A DNA stretch of 64,000 nt from Micromonospora sp. WMMA1363 (lineage in GTDB: Bacteria > Actinomycetota > Actinomycetes > Mycobacteriales > Micromonosporaceae), in NCBI RefSeq assembly GCF_030345795.1, contig NZ_JAUALB010000001.1:3154001-3218000 (forward strand), read 5' to 3'. The notes under the pieces were generated by a model. The model saw nothing but the letters and a program-made list of their open reading frames with translations. It did not search any database and was not told where the DNA came from. Position numbers and translations under genes: made by a program. Positions 11,862 through 21,151 of this stretch are shown here, piece by piece. The stretch's first letter is position 1, and each line of letters starts with the position of its first letter.

Positions 11862-13556
11862 TCAGACCACGGTCACCCGGACCGTGTGCCACCCGGTCGC
11901 GCCGTCCGGTGCCACCGACGAGCGGCGGGCGGTCTGCGTCTCGCCCGTCGAGTCGGTGGCGCGGACCTCGAGTTTGTGCTCACCCACCGTCGCCTCCCAC
12001 CGCCACGACCACTGCACCCAGGTGTCCACCGAGACCGTGGGAGCCAGCTCGGCCGTCCGCCACGGGCCCTCGTCCACCCGGACTTCGACCCGGCGAATAC
12101 CACGGTGCTGGGCCCAGGCCACCCCGGCGACGACCACCGCGCCGACGGTCAGCCGGTTGCGAGGGCGCGGGGTGTCGATCCGCGACTGGGTCTTGACCGG
12201 ACCCTGCGCCGACCAGCCGCGCGGCACCCAGTACGCGTCGAAGTCCGCGAAGCTGGTCAGCTCCAGCTCGCTGACCCACTTGCAGGCGGACACGTAGCCG
12301 TAGAGGCCGGGAACCACCATCCGGGCCGGGAAGCCGTGCTCGACCGGCAGCGGCTCGCCATTCATACCCACGGCCAGCAGGGCATCCCGCCCGTCACGCA
12401 ACACCGCGGTCGGGGTGCCGCAGGTCCAGCCGTCGACGGAGCGCCCGACAACCTGGTCGGCCCCTTCCTCCGGGTCCGCCTCGTCGAGCAGTTCCCTCAG
12501 CGGCACACCAAGCCAGCTGGCGGTCCCGATCAGATCGCCGCCGACCTCGTTGGAAACGCAGGCGAGGGTGACGTACCGCTCCACCATCGGCCGAGCCAGC
12601 AGATCGTCGAACGTGAGGGTGATCGGGTTGCGCACCCGGCCGTGGATGCGCAACCGCCAGGTGGCCGGGTCCACCTGAGGCACCACCAGCGCGGTGTCGA
12701 TCCGGTAGAAATCGGCGTTCGGGGTCACGAAGGACGCGAGCTGCGCGACGCCGAGATCGGCGCCGGCGGGAACGGCGGGTGCCGGGGACGCCGGTGACGG
12801 CAGGGCGACCGCGCCGCGGGCCACCGACACGCCCCGCCGGCTGGCCAGCCAGCGACCGCCGACACCGGCCACTCCGGCCGCCCCGAGCAGCAGCCCGGTG
12901 GCGGCGAGAAACCGCCGCCGCGACTCCGGATCCGGGGGTACGGTCTCCTCGGTGTCGCCGTGCGCGGCGACACCGAGGCGCTCCGGGCGGCCCGACGGGA
13001 CCGGCCGCTCGGGGGGAACCGGGGGGACCCCAGGCGCCGCAAAACCGGTCGTGCCGGGAACGGCCGGTGCTGGCGGGGTGACAGCGGGCGGGGTGGGCGG
13101 AGACCAGGGCCAGGGGTCCAACTCCAGCGGACCGGCGATGAACGCCCAGAGCACCAGCGCGCCGAGGGCGCCACCGGCCAGCGCCGGCAGGGCGTCGGCG
13201 GCGTCCGCGCCAGCCCGGGTCAGCGCCGCCCCGACGCCCAGGGCGGTGAACGCCGCGACGCCGGCGAGGCCGTACGTCAGCCGACGCCGGGACACCACGC
13301 CGAGCAGCGCGGCGAACCCGGCCAGCAGCAGCGCCGTCCCCACCAACAGAGCGATCTTGTCGTACCTGCCGAAGACCGCGATGCCGACCCGCTTGAGCGG
13401 CTCGGGCACGGTGTCGACCACCAGCCCTCCGACGGCGACCAGCGGTGCCGCGCGAGGGCCGGTCAGCGCGGCCACGGGTTCCGCCGAGCCGATCGCCACC
13501 GCGGCGGCGGTCACCCCGGCGAGCGCGGCATGGCGGCGCGTCGTCGTCGTGCTCAC
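11862..13556 (-). CDS. Molybdopterin-dependent sulfite-oxidase-fold oxidoreductase, membrane-anchored
   Basis: 564 residues from the GTG at 13556; a GTG at 13598 is an alternative that adds 14 residues. The N-terminal ~165 residues contain several hydrophobic segments. A Pro-rich linker and then a twin-arginine-like anchor (ESRRRFLAATGLLLGAAGVAG) lead into the extracytoplasmic domain. This has a sulfite-oxidase-type Moco domain with the molybdenum-ligand cysteine in YVTLACVSNEVGG and the segment GFPARMVVPGLYGYVSACKWV, followed by an Ig-like Mo-co dimerisation domain ending in DGATGWHTVRVTVV. The reaction is probably reduction or oxidation of a small periplasmic oxo-compound; no haem domain is present, so electrons may pass through the membrane part. 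It stands alone on its strand, between convergent whiD and the groEL terminator. Confidence 0.9.
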   Translation of the reverse strand: MSTTTTRRHAALAGVTAAAVAIGSAEPVAALTGPRAAPLVAVGGLVVDTVPEPLKRVGIAVFGRYDKIALLVGTALLLAGFAALLGVVSRRRLTYGLAGVAAFTALGVGAALTRAGADAADALPALAGGALGALVLWAFIAGPLELDPWPWSPPTPPAVTPPAPAVPGTTGFAAPGVPPVPPERPVPSGRPERLGVAAHGDTEETVPPDPESRRRFLAATGLLLGAAGVAGVGGRWLASRRGVSVARGAVALPSPASPAPAVPAGADLGVAQLASFVTPNADFYRIDTALVVPQVDPATWRLRIHGRVRNPITLTFDDLLARPMVERYVTLACVSNEVGGDLIGTASWLGVPLRELLDEADPEEGADQVVGRSVDGWTCGTPTAVLRDGRDALLAVGMNGEPLPVEHGFPARMVVPGLYGYVSACKWVSELELTSFADFDAYWVPRGWSAQGPVKTQSRIDTPRPRNRLTVGAVVVAGVAWAQHRGIRRVEVRVDEGPWRTAELAPTVSVDTWVQWSWRWEATVGEHKLEVRATDSTGETQTARRSSVAPDGATGWHTVRVTVV

Positions 13557-13633
13557 GCCGGCCAGTCTTTCCGATCGGCGCGAGAGCCGGTAGGCCACGT
13601 CAGCATTCCGTAAGCACCACCGCGGAGAACGCG

Positions 13634-13667
13634 TCGGGGCGTGCCGCCGGACGGCGACACGCCCCGA
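13634..13667 (-). terminator. Terminator hairpin after groEL
   Basis: A perfect 10-bp inverted repeat (TCGGGGCGTG at 13634-13643 with CACGCCCCGA at 13658-13667, 14-nt loop) lies 19 bp past the groEL stop and between groEL and the oxidoreductase start. There is no clear T-run, which is usual for actinobacterial hairpin terminators. Confidence 0.65.
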
Positions 13668-13685
13668 CCAGGCGTACGGCTCGGC

Positions 13686-15708
<2,023 letters not shown>

Positions 15709-15848
15709 GGGCATACCCTCCTGGGGTACTGGTTTCGTTACCGACCGGCGAACCGGTCAGCTCAATCTGCCACATGCCACCGGGCGGGGCCGTCGTCGCG
15801 GGTGCCGGTCCGCCTGGCGTTCACCTCCCGGGCACCGGGCCCGGACGG

Positions 15849-15875
15849 TTGGCACCCTCAGGGTGAGAGTGCTAA
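15849..15875. promoter_or_regulatory. CIRCE element, groES-proximal copy
   Basis: TTGGCACCC-n9-GAGTGCTAA, matching the HrcA operator consensus TTAGCACTC-n9-GAGTGCTAA with one perfect and one partly degenerate half-site. It covers the predicted transcription start of groES. HrcA bound here would block initiation. Confidence 0.8.
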
Positions 15876-15879
15876 TCGC

Positions 15880-15908
15880 AGGTTATTCCTCGGCTAGCAC
15901 TCCGTCAA
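15880..15908 (-). promoter_or_regulatory. groES promoter (housekeeping sigma type)
   Basis: On the minus strand, TTGACG (15903-15908) and TAACCT (15880-15885) are separated by 17 bp. The -35 hexamer lies in the spacer of the distal CIRCE element and the expected start point falls in the proximal CIRCE element, so the promoter is bracketed by two HrcA sites. Confidence 0.7.
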
Positions 15909-15920
15909 GGAGAGTGCCAA
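15894..15920. promoter_or_regulatory. CIRCE element, distal copy
   Basis: CTAGCACTC-n9-GAGTGCCAA, 16 of 18 consensus half-site positions. The centres of the two CIRCE elements are 45 bp apart. Two adjacent CIRCE copies before a groESL operon point to HrcA repression of heat-shock expression. Confidence 0.85.
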
Positions 15921-15984
15921 CTGGGATGCCCGACGCGTCGCCAGCGGAACGCCCGGCGTCACCCGGTACGCCTCGGCCGGCGAG

Positions 15985-16275
15985 GTGGTGGTCGACCGAC
16001 ACCTGATCCAGCGGCTGATGGCCCGGCGCCGGCCGGACGACCCGCTGGCCCGGCTGAGCCCGCACGAGCGCCGGGTCCTGACCCTGCTCGCCGAGGGGCT
16101 GTCCAACCTCGGCATCGCCGAGCGAATGAGTTGCCGGGTCGGCACGGTAGAGAAGCACCTCTCGGCGATCACCGGCAAGCTCGACCTGATCCCGGCGGAC
16201 CCGGACGCGCGGCGCGGGATCAACGTGCGGGTCCGGGCGGCACTCGCCTTCCTCGGCGGCGCCGACGGGCCGTGA
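15985..16275 (+). pseudogene. 5'-truncated NarL/LuxR-type response regulator (HTH part only)
   Basis: An open frame of 96 codons from a GTG encodes only the linker and LuxR-type helix-turn-helix of a NarL-family regulator (LSPHERRVLTLLAEGLSNLGIAERM... VGTVEKHLSAITGKLDL). In the same frame, upstream of any start codon, the translation ARRVASG resembles the end of a receiver domain, and the frame is closed by a TAG at 15895 inside the distal CIRCE element. The receiver domain is therefore missing, apparently lost at the groES promoter boundary. No ribosome-binding site is evident. It could still be expressed as a free DNA-binding domain, but a decaying remnant is more likely. Confidence 0.65.
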
Positions 16276-16418
16276 GCCCTCGGGACCTGGCCGGGGCGTC
16301 GGCGGCGTGTCGTCCACCCGGTTTTCCCACCCGGGTGGGGCCGGGACTCCCCGTGGGCCGGGCCGGGTCCGGACGGCAGCCTGTGAGCGGGTATCCACCT
16401 CGGACGAAAGGACCCGAC

Positions 16419-16925
16419 ATACGTCTTCCCCGTCTCCGCGCCCGCGCCGCGGCGCTGCTCCTGGCCAGCACCCTGCTGTCCGCACTGGGCATCACGGCCG
16501 CCGCCACGCCGGCCAGCGCCGGTCCGATCGGCTCCTGCGCCAACCTGGGATCGTTCACGCTGATGTTCCGCACCGGCGGCGACGACCTGCGGGGCAATTC
16601 GGAGGTCATCCCGCTGCTGCGCACCACCTTCGGCGACGTCGAACTGCAGCACGTGTGGGGTGGCTTCGGCAACAACTCCACCCACTACCGGACCGTCACG
16701 TTCTTCAACCCGAACTGGACGGTCAACTCCTGCACGGTGACCGGCGTCAAGCTGCGGATGATCTCACACCCGGAGTGGCACGAGGGCCCGGACAACTGGA
16801 ATATGGACGGCTTCGCCCTGTACGGCTACAGCACCACCGGAAGCTACAAGTACTACCTGTCCGCCAGCGGCACTCCGGTCAAGCGGTTCACCGGCAGCGA
16901 CCAGTGGTGGTCGACGCTCGGCTGA
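16419..16925 (+). CDS. Secreted protein of about 134 mature residues, apparent ATA start
   Basis: Not a family I can name securely. The reading frame has an excellent signal peptide (IRLPRLRARAAALLLASTLL... ending TPASA-G) that begins exactly at an ATA codon at 16419, seven bases after GAAAGGA. The nearest canonical in-frame start is the GTG at 16383, which would put 12 extra residues before the signal. The mature part contains FTLMFRTGGDDLRGNSEVIPLL and SHPEWHEGPDNWNMDGFALYG, which look like a PLAT/LH2-type beta-sandwich sometimes found in actinobacterial secreted proteins (tentative). Two cysteines could form a disulfide. Exported; function unknown. Confidence 0.7.
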   Translation: MRLPRLRARAAALLLASTLLSALGITAAATPASAGPIGSCANLGSFTLMFRTGGDDLRGNSEVIPLLRTTFGDVELQHVWGGFGNNSTHYRTVTFFNPNWTVNSCTVTGVKLRMISHPEWHEGPDNWNMDGFALYGYSTTGSYKYYLSASGTPVKRFTGSDQWWSTLG

Positions 16926-16933
16926 TCCGGCCG

Positions 16934-16963
16934 GCGGGTGGCGGTCCCGGGGCCGCCACCCGC
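16934..16963 (+). terminator. Terminator hairpin after the secreted protein gene
   Basis: GCGGGTGGCGG and CCGCCACCCGC form a perfect 11-bp stem with an 8-nt loop, starting 9 bp after the stop codon at 16925. Confidence 0.7.
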
Positions 16964-17112
16964 ACGCCGTTACCCCGCCGGATCGGTGCCGGCGGCACGC
17001 GTTGAGTCAGGCCCGGCCAGCCCGGCGGGAACCGTCCGGTCCGTCCCACGCCCGTGGGACGACCACGCCCCCGACTCCCGCCGGCCCCGGGCTCGGCCGG
17101 AACAATGGCCGG

Positions 17113-18375
17113 GTGAACCTGGACCAGCTCGCCGCGTTGCGTACCCCCGAGGGCTCGGCCGCGCTCGCGGCGGCGGCCGAGGTGGCCGGCGGTGACCCGC
17201 TGGTCGCGGCGGAGGCACTCCGCTCGGCCGGGCTGCCGGCCGAGCTGGCCGCGGCGGCGCTCACCCAGGCCGAGCTGCGGCGGCGGGCAGTGGGCAAGTT
17301 CGGTCCGGCCGCCGCCGGCATGTTCTTCACCAGGACCGGCCTGGAGCAGGCCACCCGGGGGGTGGTGGCGCGGCGGCGCGCCGAGCGGCTGCGCACCGCC
17401 GGCGTGAGCACCCTGGCCGACCTCGGCTGCGGTCTCGGTGCCGACGCGCTCGCCGCCGCCCGGGCCGGCGTCCGGGTGTACGGGGTGGAGGCCGACCCGC
17501 TCACCGCCGCGTTGGCCGCCGCGAACGCCGAGGCGACCGGGCTCGCCGGGCAGTTCACCGTGGAGTGCGGGGACGCGACGGAGTTCGACGTGCGCCGGGT
17601 GGACGGAGTCTTCTGCGACCCCGCCCGCCGGGCGTCCGGGCGGCGGATCTTCGATCCGAACGCCTACTCCCCGCCGTGGGACTTCGTACTCTCGCTGGCC
17701 GAACGGATGTCGCGGACGGTGGTGAAGGTGGCGCCCGGCCTGGACCACGCGCTGATCCCGCCCGGCGCGGAGGCGGAGTGGGTGAGCGTCGACGGCGACC
17801 TGGTCGAAGCGGCGCTCTGGTGCGGTCAGCTGGCGCTGGTTCCCCGCCGCGCTACCGTCCTGAAGGAACGGCCCCCTCGGGACTCCGCCGATGGCGACGG
17901 GTTCCCTTTTCCCGCCGGGACGGCCGAGCTGACCGGCTCCGGTACGGTCGAGGCGACGGTCGGGCCGGTGCGGCGTTACCTGTACGACCCGGAGCCGGCC
18001 GTGGTCCGCGCGCACCTGGTGGCCGAACTGGCCGGGGAATTGGACGCGACGTTGGCCGACCCCACGATCGCCTACCTGTACGCCGACGCCCCAACCCCGA
18101 CACCCTTCGCGCGCTGCCTTGAGGTGACCGACGCGCTGCCGTTCTCGCTCAAGCGGCTGCGCGCGCTGCTGCGCGAACGCCGGGTGGGCCGGGTGGAGAT
18201 TCTCAAGCGCGGCTCGGCGCTGGAGCCGGAACAGCTCCGCCGCGATCTCAGGCTCACCGGCGACCAGCCGGCCAGCCTGGTGCTCACCCGGGTGGCCGGC
18301 GCCCCGACGGTCATCGTCGCCCGACCGTTCCAGCCGCGTGGAGTGGATGGGGGGACACCGCGGACGCTAGGTTGA
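17113..18375 (+). CDS. Class I SAM-dependent methyltransferase with C-terminal THUMP-like domain
   Basis: 420 residues from the GTG at 17113; an open frame extends 37 codons upstream but looks non-coding. After a helical N-terminus, the SAM-binding motif I is VSTLADLGCGLGADALAAARAG (about residues 97-118), followed by an acidic motif II (VYGVEADP) and FCDPARRASGRRIFDP, resembling the DPP(A)R-type motif of rRNA/tRNA methyltransferases. The C-terminal ~90 residues correspond to the THUMP-like domain annotated in this actinobacterial family. The substrate is presumably RNA, but this is inference. Its stop overlaps the region of the ybaK start. Confidence 0.85.
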   Translation: MNLDQLAALRTPEGSAALAAAAEVAGGDPLVAAEALRSAGLPAELAAAALTQAELRRRAVGKFGPAAAGMFFTRTGLEQATRGVVARRRAERLRTAGVSTLADLGCGLGADALAAARAGVRVYGVEADPLTAALAAANAEATGLAGQFTVECGDATEFDVRRVDGVFCDPARRASGRRIFDPNAYSPPWDFVLSLAERMSRTVVKVAPGLDHALIPPGAEAEWVSVDGDLVEAALWCGQLALVPRRATVLKERPPRDSADGDGFPFPAGTAELTGSGTVEATVGPVRRYLYDPEPAVVRAHLVAELAGELDATLADPTIAYLYADAPTPTPFARCLEVTDALPFSLKRLRALLRERRVGRVEILKRGSALEPEQLRRDLRLTGDQPASLVLTRVAGAPTVIVARPFQPRGVDGGTPRTLG

Positions 18376-18380
18376 CGGGC

Positions 18381-18893
18381 GTGGCGGGACAGGGCACACC
18401 GGCAACCGCGCTGCTGGCCAGGCGGAGGATCGCGCACCGCACCCATCCGTACGACGTCTCCCCGGACGCCCCGAACTACGGAGCACTGGTGGCGGTGGCT
18501 CTCGGTGTGCCGGCGGAGCGGGTGTTCAAGTCGCTGGTGACCGAGGTGGACGGCGCGCTGGCGGTCGCCGTCGTCCCGGTGGACGGCGCGCTGGCGGTCG
18601 CCGTCGTCCCGGTGGCCGGCGAGCTGGATCTCAAGGCTCTGGCCGCCGCGTTGAGCGGAAAACGGGCCACCATGGCCGACCGGACGGTGGCCGAACGCGC
18701 CACCGGGTACGTCCGGGGCGGGATCAGCCCGCTCGGCCAGCGGAAGCGGCTGCCCACCGTGCTCGACGAGAGCGCCCTGCGCCACGACACCGTGTACGTC
18801 TCGGCAGGTCGCCGGGGCCTTCAGGTGGAGCTGTCCCCGCGGGACCTGGTCGACCTCACCGGCGCCGCAACCGCACCGATCGCCGCCGCCTGA
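18381..18893 (+). CDS. ybaK: YbaK/EbsC-family Cys-tRNA(Pro) deacylase
   Basis: 170 residues from the GTG at 18381; the TTG at 18372 is an alternative. Family members hydrolyse Cys-tRNA(Pro) formed by mischarging. Typical blocks are GVPAERVFKSLV, GKRATMADRTVAERATGYVRGGISPLGQRKRLPT and DTVYVSAGRRGLQVELSPRDLV. The protein contains an exact duplication of 11 residues (VDGALAVAVVP twice in a row) coming from a perfect 33-bp tandem repeat, which lengthens a core strand compared with the family. Whether the protein still folds normally is uncertain. It is probably cotranscribed with the preceding methyltransferase. Confidence 0.9.
   Translation: MAGQGTPATALLARRRIAHRTHPYDVSPDAPNYGALVAVALGVPAERVFKSLVTEVDGALAVAVVPVDGALAVAVVPVAGELDLKALAAALSGKRATMADRTVAERATGYVRGGISPLGQRKRLPTVLDESALRHDTVYVSAGRRGLQVELSPRDLVDLTGAATAPIAAA
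18546..18611 (+). repeat. Perfect 33-bp tandem duplication inside ybaK
   Basis: Two identical 33-bp units (18546-18578 and 18579-18611), each encoding VDGALAVAVVP. The frame is preserved. Confidence 0.97.
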
Positions 18894-19021
18894 CAGTCCG
18901 CAACGCCTACGTCGCCACGCCCGCCATCGCCTGGCAACCGATATACCCGTTCTGCCCCGAACAGCCCTGCCAGCGGACGACTGCCAGCGCGCGACGGGGT
19001 GGTATCGGGCACGTTGCTGAA

Positions 19022-19103
19022 TTGTTATCGCCCACAACAAACTCACGACCTTGGTGGCCTTGTGCCGGCGACACGGCGCGGAATACGTTGCCGGGCACAA
19101 CAA
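19022..19103. promoter_or_regulatory. Two operator-like repeats before the sugar ABC operon
   Basis: Two copies of GTTnnCGnnCACAACAAA begin at 19024 and 19087, 63 bp apart (about six helical turns). The first is also an inverted repeat TTGTT-n9-AACAA (19022-19040), the second GTTG-n7-CAAC (19087-19101). They lie 100-120 and 40-55 bp before the binding-protein start. Known ROK-family xylose repressor operators are similar AT-edged inverted repeats, so these are candidates for the ROK protein at 22438. The 246-bp gap 18894-19139 otherwise shows nothing coding. Confidence 0.5.
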
Positions 19104-19139
19104 AACAACACCATCCCCCACCTCGAAAGGACCCTGCAC

Positions 19140-20234
19140 ATGCGCAAGGGCTTCCTCGCCGCCGCCGTCGTGGGCCTGCTGGCCACCGGCAGCACAGCGG
19201 CCTGCGGCGACTCCTCCGGTGGCGACCAGGCCGACTCCGGCAAGACCGCCAAGATCGGCGTAATCCTTCCGGACAGCAAGTCCTCCGCCCGCTGGGAGGG
19301 CGCGGACCGCAAGTTCCTGGAGGAGGCGTTCAAGGCCGCCCGCGTCGACTACGACATCCAGAACGCCCAGGGCGACAAGTCCCAGTTCCAGACCATCGCG
19401 GACCAGATGATCACCCAGGGTGTCACCGCCCTGATGATCGTCAACCTGGACTCCGGCACCGGCAAGGCCGTGTTGGACAGGGCGAAGTCGCAGGGCGTCG
19501 CCACCATCGACTACGACCGGCTCACCCTCGGTGGCTCCGCCGAGTACTACGTCAGTTTCGACAACGAGGCCGTCGGCAAGCTCCAGGGCGAGGGCCTCAG
19601 CACGTGCCTGACCGACAAGGACGCCAAGAACCCGGTCGTGGCCTACCTGAACGGCTCCCCGACCGACAACAACGCCACCCTGTTCAAGAACGGGTACGAC
19701 TCGGTGCTCAAGCCGAAGTTCGACGCCGACGAATACACCAAGGGCCCGGACCAGTCCGTGCCGGACTGGGACAACGCCCAGGCCGCCACGATCTTCGAGC
19801 AGATGCTGACCCAGACCGGCGGCAAGATCGACGGCGTGTTGGCGGCGAACGACGGCCTCGGCAACGCGGCCATCTCGGTGCTCAAGAAGAACAAGCTCAA
19901 CGGCAAGGTCCCGGTGACCGGTCAGGACGCGACCCCGCAGGGCCTGCAGAACATCCTCGCCGGTGACCAGTGCATGACCGTCTACAAGGCCATCCGTGAC
20001 GAGGCCCAGGCCGCCGCCGACCTGGCCATCGCGCTCGCCAAGGGCGAACGGAGAGAAACCGGCCAGACCGTCGAGGACCCGGAGAGCGGCCGGGACGTCG
20101 CGGCCGTGCTGCTCACCCCGCGGGCGGTCTACAAGGAGAACGTCAAGGACGTCATCGCCGACGGGTTCGTGACCAAGGACGAGGTCTGTGGCGGCGCGTA
20201 CGCCCAGCTCTGCGCCGACGCCGGCATCAGCTGA
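19140..20234 (+). CDS. Sugar ABC transporter substrate-binding lipoprotein (xylose type)
   Basis: 364 residues from the ATG at 19140. The lipoprotein signal has lipobox TAAC. The mature part is a periplasmic-binding-protein type 1 fold related to XylF/RbsB (KIGVILPDSKSSARWEGADRKFLEEAFKAARVDYDIQNAQGDKSQF, ... GVLAANDGLGNAAISVLKKN, ... VPVTGQDATPQGLQNILAGDQCMTVYK). It should bind a sugar outside the membrane and deliver it to the permease at 21148. It is first in the operon and is followed by a strong hairpin, which fits higher expression of the binding protein than of the transporter. Confidence 0.9.
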   Translation: MRKGFLAAAVVGLLATGSTAACGDSSGGDQADSGKTAKIGVILPDSKSSARWEGADRKFLEEAFKAARVDYDIQNAQGDKSQFQTIADQMITQGVTALMIVNLDSGTGKAVLDRAKSQGVATIDYDRLTLGGSAEYYVSFDNEAVGKLQGEGLSTCLTDKDAKNPVVAYLNGSPTDNNATLFKNGYDSVLKPKFDADEYTKGPDQSVPDWDNAQAATIFEQMLTQTGGKIDGVLAANDGLGNAAISVLKKNKLNGKVPVTGQDATPQGLQNILAGDQCMTVYKAIRDEAQAAADLAIALAKGERRETGQTVEDPESGRDVAAVLLTPRAVYKENVKDVIADGFVTKDEVCGGAYAQLCADAGIS

Positions 20235-20250
20235 ACCCCGCCGAGGCGTG

Positions 20251-20288
20251 GCGCCGCCCAGCACGGGCCACCCCGTGCCAGGCGGCGC
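20251..20288 (+). promoter_or_regulatory. Two-tier hairpin between binding protein and ATPase genes
   Basis: An outer stem (GCGCCGCC 20251-20258 with GGCGGCGC 20281-20288) encloses an inner perfect stem (GCACGGG 20261-20267 with CCCGTGC 20272-20278). Its place directly after the binding-protein stop and before the ATPase gene suggests partial termination or 3'-end stabilisation of the upstream mRNA. Confidence 0.6.
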
Positions 20289-20341
20289 GGCGCCGCTACC
20301 GACGGGCTGAAGAGACCTCCCCCAGCGCGTAAGGAGAACCC

Positions 20342-21151
20342 GTGTCCGCGACCCCCCTGCTGGAACTACGCGGGATCGACAAGAGCTTCGGTCCCGTCCA
20401 GGTTCTGCGTGACGTCGCCTTCTCCGCCTACCCAGGCGAGGTGACCGCGCTGGTCGGCGACAACGGCGCCGGCAAGTCCACCCTGGTCAAGTGCATCAGC
20501 GGCATCTACCCGACCGACGCCGGGGAGTTCCTCTTCGACGGCCGCCCAGTGACCATCCACAGTCCGCGCGACGCCGCCGCACTCGGCGTCGAGGTCGTCT
20601 ACCAGGACCTGGCACTCTGCGACAACCTCGACATCGTGCAGAACATGTTCCTCGGCCGGGAGAAGCGCAACGGCATCGTGCTCGATGAGCCGACCATGGA
20701 GCAGATGGCCGCCGAGACGCTCGCCGGGCTCTCCGTGCGCACCGTGAAATCGCTGCGCCAACACGTCTCCAGCCTCTCCGGCGGCCAACGCCAGACGGTG
20801 GCGATCGCCAAGTCGGTGCTCTGGAACAGCAAGGTGGTCATCCTCGACGAGCCCACCGCCGCGCTCGGCGTCGCGCAGACCGCGCAGGTGCTCGAACTGG
20901 TCCGCCGCCTCGCCGACAACGGCCTGGCCGTGGTGCTCATCTCGCACAACATGAACGACGTCTTCGCCGTCTCCGACCGGATCGCCGCGCTCTACCTCGG
21001 TCAGATGGTCGCCGGGGTGAAGACCACCGACATCACCCACGCCCAGGTCGTCGAGCTGATCACCGCCGGCCGCTCCGGCACGCTCGGCCTCGGCACCGGG
21101 CAGACCGACAACGGCGGGGAGCCAGCCACCACCCCGGGAGTCGCCCGATGA
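20342..21151 (+). CDS. Sugar ABC transporter ATP-binding protein (single-domain)
   Basis: 269 residues from GTG, behind AAGGAGAA. It has one nucleotide-binding domain: Walker A GDNGAGKST, Q-loop (VVYQD), signature LSGGQRQT, Walker B VVILDEP and H-loop SHN. Carbohydrate CUT2 ATPases usually have two fused domains of about 500 residues; the short single-domain form occurs in some xylose/fructose systems and must work as a homodimer. Its stop overlaps the permease ATG (ATGA), implying translational coupling. Confidence 0.9.
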   Translation: MSATPLLELRGIDKSFGPVQVLRDVAFSAYPGEVTALVGDNGAGKSTLVKCISGIYPTDAGEFLFDGRPVTIHSPRDAAALGVEVVYQDLALCDNLDIVQNMFLGREKRNGIVLDEPTMEQMAAETLAGLSVRTVKSLRQHVSSLSGGQRQTVAIAKSVLWNSKVVILDEPTAALGVAQTAQVLELVRRLADNGLAVVLISHNMNDVFAVSDRIAALYLGQMVAGVKTTDITHAQVVELITAGRSGTLGLGTGQTDNGGEPATTPGVAR

